The notes beneath the pieces are model-generated. The model was not told the origin of the DNA. It saw only the letters and a list, made by a program, of their open reading frames with translations, and did no database searches. Shown in pieces: positions 57,126 through 64,000 of a stretch of DNA of 64,000 nucleotides (position 1 is its first letter; each line of letters starts with the position of its first letter). A program made the translations under genes and the position numbers. The stretch is from Apostichopus japonicus (taxonomy: Eukaryota > Echinodermata > Holothuroidea > Aspidochirotida > Stichopodidae). The stretch spans positions 1,225,001-1,289,000 of the forward strand of contig NC_092580.1 of the NCBI RefSeq assembly GCF_037975245.1. The letters are read 5' to 3'.

Positions 57126-58900
57126 CATAACATCAGCAATGAAAAATTATACCATAGGCATAATTTATAGGCCTCCAAAAAGTTCACTGCATATTTTTCT
57201 GACACACGTAAACAAAATTTTTACCCAACTCTCCAATGAACGACATAGTGCGTACATTATGGGTGATTATAATATTGATCTTGCTGACAATATTAAATCT
57301 GCTGACTTTTTAAACTTACTATATGCCAGTGGATTTTTTCCTACTATTACCAAACCTACCTGTGTGGGTTGCACTTCTGCAACTGTTTTAGATAATGTTA
57401 TAACCAATGATGACTGCAAACTAATAACTGGTATCTTTGTAAGCGATCTCAGTGACCATTATCCAATATTTCTCCAAACTGCCATACACAAAAGTAGACA
57501 AAGGGGCCCTATGTATGTAAGGAACTACTGCAAGACAAATGTACAGAATTTCTTCTCAACAATCCGAGATGCTTCTTGGGAAAATGTTTCATCCCAAACT
57601 GATGCACACATTGCCTATTCTATGTTTTATAACAATTTCAATGCCATATATAATCAATGCTTTCCTGAGCAATGTGTCACCAAATCTAAGAAACGTCGAA
57701 AGAGACACCCGTGGATTACTGCAGGTATTCTAGTTTCTATCAAAAGAAACGATAAGCTATTTAAAAGACATATTAAGAACCCGTCTGGTGTAAATAAAAC
57801 TATTTATTCTCAATATCGTAATAAGCTCAATCATGTTATCAAATTTTCTAGAAAATTATATTTCAACAATAAATTTTATAATGCGAGGAGTAACCCAAAA
57901 GGCACATGGGATACCATTAACCAACTACTCCATAAAGGTCGTAAACAATCATCGTATCCCTCTTCTTTCAAGGATGGTGACAAAGAGATTAACACCGACC
58001 ATGATATTGCTAATAAAATTTAATGACTTTTTCGTCAATCTGGGGCCATGACTGGCAAGTAAAATCAACCACAAACGTAAATCACAGGAATCTGTTAACA
58101 TTGATGTTAACACTCATTCCATGTTTTCTCATCCTGTCAGTGAGGAGGAGTTGTTAAAAACAGCAACCTCTTGCATGAAACCTGATAAAGCAGCTGGATA
58201 CGATGATTTTAAGCCTGGCATTGTAAGACAAGTTATCTTATTCATTACCAAACCATTAACCCATATTTGCAATTTGTCGTTCAGTACCGGTATTTTCCCT
58301 GATATGCTAAAAATTGCCAAGGTCATCCTTGTCTTTAAGAAAGGGGATTCAGAAAACTTTGAAAATTATCAACCTATATCACTATTATCATGTTTTTCCA
58401 AAATAGTTGAAAGGCTTCTGTATAATCGTATTTTTAACTTTATTTCAAAATATAACATTTTATGCCAGAAACAGTATGGATTCCGTCCTGAACACTCCAC
58501 TGAGCTAGCACTAGCTGATGCCATTGACAATTTGTATAGTAATCTTGACAAGAATAGTACCTGTGTCAGGGTTTTCCTGGACCTCTCAAAGGCCTTTGAC
58601 ACAATAGACCACACAATTCTGCTTAATAAATTACACTGTTACGGCATAAGAGGAACCCCCCTAAAATGGATCGACAGTTACTTAGCAAACCGCTACCAAT
58701 ATACATCCTACAAAAATGCTCATTCCCAACCAGAGAGAATTCAATGTGGTGTGCCACAAGGCTCTATATTTGGTCCATTGCTTTTTATCCTATATGTTAA
58801 TGACATTACCAATGTTTCTGATAAAGTTAAAGTTGTTTTGTTTGCTGACGACACAAATATTTTCTTCGTATCACAATCGAGAACTTTATTTCATATTTAA
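57097..58900 (+). pseudogene. ORF2: endonuclease end and reverse transcriptase
   Basis: NYTIGIIYRPP, IMGDYNIDL and SDHYPIF complete the endonuclease (57097-58023). After a frameshift and TGA near 58020-58050, the RT runs from 58121 with KPDKAAGYDDFKPGIV, GFRPEHSTELALADAI, FLDLSKAFDTIDHTILLNKL, CGVPQGSIFGPLLFILYVND and the catalytic VVLFADDTNIFF, ending at TAA 58900. Classic CR1/L2-type order. Nearly every motif survives, so the element is moderately young. Confidence 0.92.
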
Positions 58901-59664
58901 GTATCAACTGAATTAGACAAGTTCAGCGACTGGTTCGCTGGCAACAAATTATCATTGAATATTGATAAAACAAACTATATAGTTTTTAATACTTATAAAA
59001 ATTTTACATGGAATGCTGATATTACTATGGGTGGTAAAAGACTACAACAAGTCAATAGTACTAGATTTTTAGGCATATATATAGATCATGAACTTAAATG
59101 GTGTGACCACATTACAACTGTCTGTAAAAAAGTTGCAAAAAACACCAGTGTTTTAGCTAAGCTTAAGCATTATCTGCCACACACATATTAAAGATTCTCT
59201 ATCAGACATTAGTCCAGCCACATATTACGTATTGTTGTAACATATGGTCTGGTACTAGATATACCAATCTGAATCCCATTTGTATTACACAGAAGAAAGC
59301 AGTCCGCCATATAACACATGCCAAACCAGAGGGACCACACAAATCCTCTTTTTAAGCGTTCTAAGTTGTTAAAAGCTGATGACATTATTAGAGTTAACCT
59401 TGCTACATTTGCTTATAAGGCCTGGAATGGACTGTTACCAAATGCTTTTAATGACTACTTAATATGTAACAGTGATATTCATCATTAAAATACCAGATCT
59501 TCAGGCAATGCACATTATAACAGGTATAATTCTACAATGGGGATGTTATCACTGAGGGCACGTACAATCAAAACTTGGAATTCTCTATCAGGCAATATTA
59601 CAAATAAACCTTCTGCAAAATCATTCAGAAGAAACTTTATTCAAAAAATTATTGCGTCTTATTA
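58901..59664 (+). pseudogene. ORF2: RT thumb and C-terminal domain
   Basis: ELDKFSDWFAGNKLSLNIDK and RFLGIYIDHELKWCDHITTV, then FAYKAWNGLLP and TIKTWNSLSGNI, ending IIASY*. Several stops. The same C-terminal layout is intact in the antisense relative at 60290-61462. Confidence 0.85.
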
Positions 59665-59720
59665 ATTGAACATGTTGATTTTTTCTTATATATTTAGTTC
59701 ACTTTTTCCTTTTCTTAACA

Positions 59721-59770
59721 GGGAGTCCTCTACTTTGTTAAGCCATCTGAAGATTTTTTAGAGGACTTCC
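59721..59770 (+). other. 3'-terminal hairpin of the CR1/L2-like element
   Basis: GGGAGTCCTCTA ... TAGAGGACTTCC folds into a stem just before the element end. The relative on the other strand has the same structure with compensating changes. In this retrotransposon group, 3' hairpins are known or suspected to be recognised by the RT. Confidence 0.75.
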
Positions 59771-60150
59771 TATCACATTGTATATATTCACGTGATAAAA
59801 CAAGTAAATCAAATCAAATTTGTGAATAGGACTGCATAATGCAATTTTAGCCTAGTATGTTAATTATTTAATGTCTATTCTCCTCAAGATGAGCTTCATT
59901 CTCAAAAGTTATACCTGAACTTACATTTTATGCCTATGTTTGCTAGCTGGGTCATCTACTTGGTTAATTTCAGTGGAACAGGTGCCCCCAATGTTTCTTC
60001 TCCTCTTTTCTGCTTGCATGTGTTCCTCTCATTCCTTAATTTGTCCATCAACTTCATGCTCCAGTACTCCTGTTTCAAAAGGAATTATAAATATTTATTT
60101 ATTTTTATTTTTATTTATTTATTTGTTTTTCCACAGAAGTACAAAGCGGA

Positions 60151-60199
60151 GGGAAGTCTTCCATAAAGCTTAAAAGCTTAACAAAGTGGAAGACTCCCT
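60151..60199 (-). other. 3'-terminal hairpin of the antisense CR1/L2-like element
   Basis: On the minus strand GGGAGTCTTCCA ... TGGAAGACTTCCC forms a stem with TTTGTTAAGC in the loop, as in the element at 59721. Downstream on the minus strand is an AAATAAATAA-type tail (60090-60125). Confidence 0.8.
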
Positions 60200-60289
60200 A
60201 AAGAAAAAAGAATTAATTAATAAATACAAATTGAATGTTTGTTACATTATGTACAGAAACTGCTGAAGTAAATAACTCATTTACATAAT

Positions 60290-61462
60290 TTAATATGATG
60301 ATATCAATTCTTTTTTTAAACATTTCTTAAATGAATTCTTTGTAGCCTTAGATTTAACGGTATTGCTTAATGAGTTCCATAACTTAGTTGCACGGTTGCG
60401 AAAGCTGCGTGTACCTAATTTCGTATGATAGAAGTTGCAATGAGCATTTTGTCTATTTCGGGTATTATAATTGTATAATTCTACATTAATTGTATAGAAA
60501 TTATGAAAGGAACCCGGAAGTAGCCCATGCCAAGCTTTATACGTAAATACAGCAAGTTGTAGCCTTATAATATCATTTAATTTCAGCAGGTTTTGACCTT
60601 TAAACAATGGACTAGTATGCTGACGAAATGCAGCATGTGTTATGTTACGTATTGCGCCTTTTTGTAGTTTATTGAGACGGTCAAGACAAGTTATGTTAGC
60701 ACCAGACCAAATAATAGAACAGTAGGACAGATGAGGTAGAATGAGCGTATTATAAATCATTCTTAGAATGTGTGTCGGTAGGAAATGTTTTATTATAGCG
60801 AGTATACCAATGTTTCTTGCGACCTTAGAACAGATTGCTGAAATATGTTGTTGCCAACTTAGTTTTGAATCAATATATACACCTAAAAATTTTATGTAGT
60901 CAACATTGTTAATTGGTGTACCATTCATATTAATGTTGTGAACTTGAGGAGGGTTGTTGGATGAATTAAAAACAATGTAGTGTGTCTTGTTGACATTGAT
61001 AGAAAGCTTGTTTGACCGAAACCAGTTACTAAACTTTTCTAGTTCATTAGATACAGTAATAGGTAGGATGCTAATGTTGTCAGAGTCAAAAAAAATAGTG
61101 GTGTCATCAGCAAACAAAGTAACTTTTGCAATGTTGGACACTTGACATATGTCGTTTACATAAATGATGAATAACAGAGGTCCCAGGATAGATCCCTGTG
61201 GTACACCACAAGGGACTTGGGCAAGATCAGAGTTATGTGACTTATACGCAGTAAATTGGTAACGGTGAGATAGGTAGCTGTCGAACCAATTCAGAGTAGT
61301 ACCTCTTATACCATTAAAGTGCATCTTATTCAGTAAAATAGAATGATTAATGGTATCAAACGCTTTACTTAAGTCTAGGAATACACCAATGCAAGTCTTA
61401 CGTTGATCAAGTTTACTGTAGAGATTATCAATTGCAAATAATATCGAATGCTCTATGTTCAC
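60290..61462 (-). CDS. 5'-truncated CR1/L2-group reverse transcriptase (open)
   Basis: 390 uninterrupted codons on the minus strand, starting mid-RT (EHSILFAIDNLYSKL). They include FLDLSKAFDTINHSILLNKM, CGVPQGSILGPLLFIIYVND, the catalytic VTLFADDTTIFF, the thumb (KFLGVYIDSKLSWQQH) and the C-terminal domain ending ELISSY. The fragment lacks the endonuclease and RT N-terminus, so it cannot act alone. The open frame shows recent insertion. It truncates near 61460, where upstream sequence is unrelated. It is the same family as the plus-strand element at 55462 but a distinct subfamily. Confidence 0.9.
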   Translation of the reverse strand: MNIEHSILFAIDNLYSKLDQRKTCIGVFLDLSKAFDTINHSILLNKMHFNGIRGTTLNWFDSYLSHRYQFTAYKSHNSDLAQVPCGVPQGSILGPLLFIIYVNDICQVSNIAKVTLFADDTTIFFDSDNISILPITVSNELEKFSNWFRSNKLSINVNKTHYIVFNSSNNPPQVHNINMNGTPINNVDYIKFLGVYIDSKLSWQQHISAICSKVARNIGILAIIKHFLPTHILRMIYNTLILPHLSYCSIIWSGANITCLDRLNKLQKGAIRNITHAAFRQHTSPLFKGQNLLKLNDIIRLQLAVFTYKAWHGLLPGSFHNFYTINVELYNYNTRNRQNAHCNFYHTKLGTRSFRNRATKLWNSLSNTVKSKATKNSFKKCLKKELISSY

Positions 61463-61715
61463 ATACTAGGTAATCACCAATCACAATAAATCCCATTCCA
61501 ACCCCATAGCTTCAAGCACACACACATCTAATCAAATACAAGCACATGCTGTTTGAAAGCCGTTATTTCCTATTCACAGTTGGTTTGGTCTACCAAACAC
61601 TCTGAAATTCTCTACAAAGACAACGATGCACAGAGCTGACCTTGGCAACCTAGCATAAGGAATTATATTTTACCCAGCCCAGACACAATAGCATGTGCAT
61701 ATCAACCTTACTTAC

Positions 61716-61867
61716 TACAGGATGAGCTCCAGGTATATGGCTGCCTTTCCCAGGAACGGGTACCCCCGCTGCCTCTGAGTAGTGGGCAGTTTAAGTGCAG
61801 CTCGTAGATTGCTCAACAGCATGTCCCTTCCCAGTCCTGCTGTCAGTACACTACAACCAGTTTGTAC
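61716..61867 (-). CDS. Candidate exon, unrecognised conserved-looking protein
   Basis: 152 bases between the acceptor TTTCATTACCTGTAG and a near-perfect donor CTGTA|GTAAGT. They encode VQTGCSVLTAGLGRDMLLSN, then LRAALKLPTTQRQRGYPFLG, then KAAIYLELIL. It starts in phase 0 and ends in phase 2. The dense mixture of aliphatic and charged residues and the strong splice sites support a real exon. I do not recognise the family. It precedes the exon at 54650 on the same strand, but the phases require at least one exon between them. Confidence 0.55.
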
Positions 61868-61944
61868 CTACAGGTAATGAAAGAAATTAATGAAAAATAA
61901 TATGGCACAAAAGAGGGGTATAATTAAGAAGACACTGCAACTGC

Positions 61945-62463
61945 GTGGCCTCTCCAAAGACTTTCCAATTCAGGCAGAATATGATCATATCACAACCCTA
62001 TGAGTATAATGCAAGAAGTAAGACTCCATTTGCTCCAACAAGCCAATGCAGAGATGTAATAGTTGCGAATGTCACCATGGATACATTTGTTATTGATTAC
62101 CATCAAAGTAACAAGTTGTGCTTAATGGGTGAAATGAAAAGAAGAAGGGATCACAAGGTACAATGTCCAGGCAATGAGAGCTGTTCAGAAAAGATGCCCT
62201 ATTTCGGAGATCATGAACAAAATGGTGGAAAGATTTGTGAATCCAAATTACTTACAGCTAAGAATCCACTAACGGTCAAGTGTCTCACAACTGATGCTGA
62301 TGGCAAGGCATGTAAAGGGTTCAGTAGTACAATGGCTGTAACTACTCATTCTGAAAGTGAACTTAACCTGTTAGATCAAGTTCACCTACTCAAGTCACTC
62401 CGCAGAGCACTGACTATATTAAAGCAGTATTCTCCTCTATGTTCCTGCAAAAACTGTGACTAA
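61945..62463 (+). pseudogene. Transposase-like fragment, N-terminal side
   Basis: The frame contains DVIVANVTMDTFVIDYHQSN, a cysteine-rich part, CLTTDADGKACKGF and LLDQVHLLKSLRRALT. The acidic residue in a TTDxDxxxxxG context, followed later by Asp and HLxxSxRR, recalls catalytic segments of cut-and-paste transposases multi-copy in marine invertebrates (possibly Kolobok-like). The match is by pattern only. The fragment is cut at about 62460 by an unrelated RT insertion. Confidence 0.5.
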
Positions 62464-63090
62464 GAAGCACTTGACAATCTTATAAATACCTGGGAGAAAC
62501 CATCACTGATAAATTGGAGTGGGATGAACATGTAAAACGTACTCTAGCAAAAACTAATCAGCGTATGTTCCTATTACAGAAGCTTAATTTATTCAGACTA
62601 GACCAACTCTCATTTCTCTATTCTATATTAAAATCGGCAATCAAGACCACCATTACATTCTGTTTAGCAGCGTGGGGTGAAAATACTACTGCTAGAGACA
62701 TGACCAAGTTAAATAGACTAGTTTCTAAAGCAAGGAAAGTTTGTCGGTCACATTACCTCAGTTCAGTAGATGAGTTGCTTGTCAGAGTATCACAGAGTAA
62801 TATGAAGTCAATCATGTCATCCCAACATCCTCTGGGGCATCGGGTAGATTACAGCAATCAAACGGGCAGACTAATTGTCATGAGATGCTGAACCGAGAGA
62901 TACAGGCGTTCTTTCTTGCAAAGGGCTATTCTCAATCTTGCCAATGAATTATGTAGGAAATAGGCCAAATATATGTGTCAGAACATGGACTTAGTAGTCT
63001 TAATATTTCGTTTTAAGAATCAGATTTTTATGTGTTTCGATGTATTTATGAATGTCAATTTTTATGGTCAATAAAGATCCTTATATCTTA
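62462..63090 (+). pseudogene. Non-LTR reverse transcriptase C-terminus (5'-truncated insert)
   Basis: YKYLGETITDKLEWDEHVKR (about 62480), then KSAIKTTITFCLAAWG, LNRLVSKARKV and HPLGHR. A TGA (62888-62890) then interrupts the usual end RCxTERYRRSF. The 3' tail ends ATTTTTATGGTCAATAAAGAT near 63080. This is the typical thumb and C-terminal region of RTE/CR1-like elements often found as 5'-truncated copies. It lies between the two halves of the transposase-like sequence. Confidence 0.75.
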
Positions 63091-63720
63091 AATATCAAAA
63101 GCACTTTATCAACATGTTTAGACTGCCTTGCAAAGTACTACAGTGGAAATCATTCACATTGCCCAAAGCATTCATTTGTATGCAAGAGGCCAGGAAGTAC
63201 ACATTTCCATGTATGCCAAATGCTACAAAGGGTTCTCTGCTAATATCGCACACTGACAGCAGGAAGCTAAACAAAATACCTGAGACACCCACCTGCAGCA
63301 AACATTATGGTCCACTCGTTTTGAGACTTAATTCCACTCAAATGTAGATACCGTCAATTAGGCTTTCACTGTGACCAATCCAAAACATAGTACCACATTT
63401 TCATGCAATGGTCAGTACAGGGACTACAGTTCCATACACATAACATATAATGTGCCTGGAGAGTCCATAGCCAGGAAGATGGAAGGTGCAGTATTAAAGG
63501 TGAGCTCAAATAGTCCATGTATCCAGACTCTGAAATAGATGCAAAGAAAACAGCAATGTGATGAATTACGTAAGAGAGGCAGAGCATACAGAAGGAAGAG
63601 AGCACAACTCAGAGAGAGAAAGTACAAGCTACATGGTAGAACTATAAACATAAACCAGTCCAGTATCTATAAGAAAGATCAACTGATTCATGACCAGTTA
63701 CTCTAGGATGAAAAACTACA
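63091..63720 (+). pseudogene. Transposase-like fragment, C-terminal side
   Basis: LSTCLDCLAKYYSGNHSHCP, then KHSFVCKRPG, shows the CYSGxHxxCxxHSxxC-like cysteine/histidine pattern seen near the end of such transposases. After frameshifts, MQRKQQCDELRKRGRAYRRK and RAQLRERKYKLHG form a basic helical C-terminus. Orientation and order fit the fragment at 61945, so the two are parts of one decayed gene split by the RT insert. Confidence 0.45.
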
Positions 63721-64000
63721 CTGATGATAAAGATGACAATATTTATCAGTGATGCCAGTAATTTGTAAACTGAGTCTATCCACACTCACTGTTATGAGTT
63801 AAAACAGTATCACTCATTCAGGGAAGTAGGCAATCAAGCTGATGACCATAAACTTGGCAAGTGCCATCAAACTTTCAAGGCTTTCTGCTGTGTTGCACTG
63901 CAAGATACTGTTGAGAGATGTGACATCTCTCTCCACATGTAGGCTGTTGTGGCATATGTAGGAGATGTCAAATGGTTTGGTCCTTAAGATTTCTTTACTT
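63721..64000. other. No gene seen
   Basis: Non-coding end of the window. Confidence 0.4.

Larger units (their letters stand above)
55462..59818 (+). mobile_element. CR1/L2-group non-LTR retrotransposon, near full length but decayed
   Basis: Plus strand. ORF1 has a CCHC knuckle, followed by ORF2 with AP-type endonuclease and reverse transcriptase. The element has a 3' terminal hairpin and an AAATCAAATC tail ending about 59815. Frames are broken by a frameshift near 57115, a frameshift and TGA near 58020-58050, and stops at about 58899 and 59189 and later. A related, 5'-truncated element lies tail to tail on the other strand (60151-61462). Confidence 0.85.

Overview
The window looks like a stretch of animal nuclear genome, most likely a marine invertebrate deuterostome such as an echinoderm. 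It has split genes with canonical GT-AG introns (SRP68, adducin, an ABCC/MRP exon), no bacterial operons, and AT-rich intergenic DNA full of (TA)n and poly(C)/poly(G) runs. It also carries many families of non-LTR, LTR and DNA transposons, and local clusters of the palindrome TAGGCCTA. The taxonomic call is inference; no diagnostic gene fixes the species.

Layout. 0-11 kb is mostly non-coding. It holds two hairpin-headed repeats, a 1,088-bp foldback element (1999-3086), a small hairpin element, minisatellites, and scattered exons of unrecognised genes, one carrying two in-frame stops. 11-21 kb is repeat-dense: (TA)n tracts, a perfect 78-bp inverted repeat, a second foldback element (13156-14924), a 3'-truncated Jockey-like retrotransposon copy split by a hAT-like element, a composite repeat block, and a tandem array of tRNA-derived SINE heads. 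22.8-24.4 kb has the last recognisable exons of SRP68 on the minus strand. 24.7-29.2 kb is a longer, decayed copy of the same Jockey-like element. 29.5-31.5 kb is a 63-68-bp minisatellite bracketing two damaged copies of one ABCC/MRP exon. 36.4-41.5 kb is a Gypsy-type LTR element lacking integrase and its 3' LTR, with a hAT-like MITE in gag. 45.2-53.4 kb contains adducin exons on the minus strand, with a stop codon and a frameshift in the head domain. 49.9-51.0 kb on the plus strand is a plausible small two-exon gene. 55.4-61.5 kb holds two related non-LTR elements lying tail to tail, and 61.9-63.7 kb is a transposase-like remnant interrupted by a different reverse transcriptase fragment.

The signal I consider most novel is a pair of foldback elements at 1999-3086 and 13156-14924. 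They share the terminus TATGGCRRGCC, each is flanked by a perfect 6-bp target-site duplication (GGCAGC; CGTGCA), and each is packed with a different short perfect palindrome (CGATTTAAATCG-type versus CACTTAAGTG-type). They look like two members of one non-autonomous family that amplifies a palindromic seed near its ends. No transposase for them is visible in the window.

All host gene models here are exon fragments inferred from splice-site consensus and protein similarity recognised by eye. No search or alignment was run, so exon borders are approximate within a few bases.
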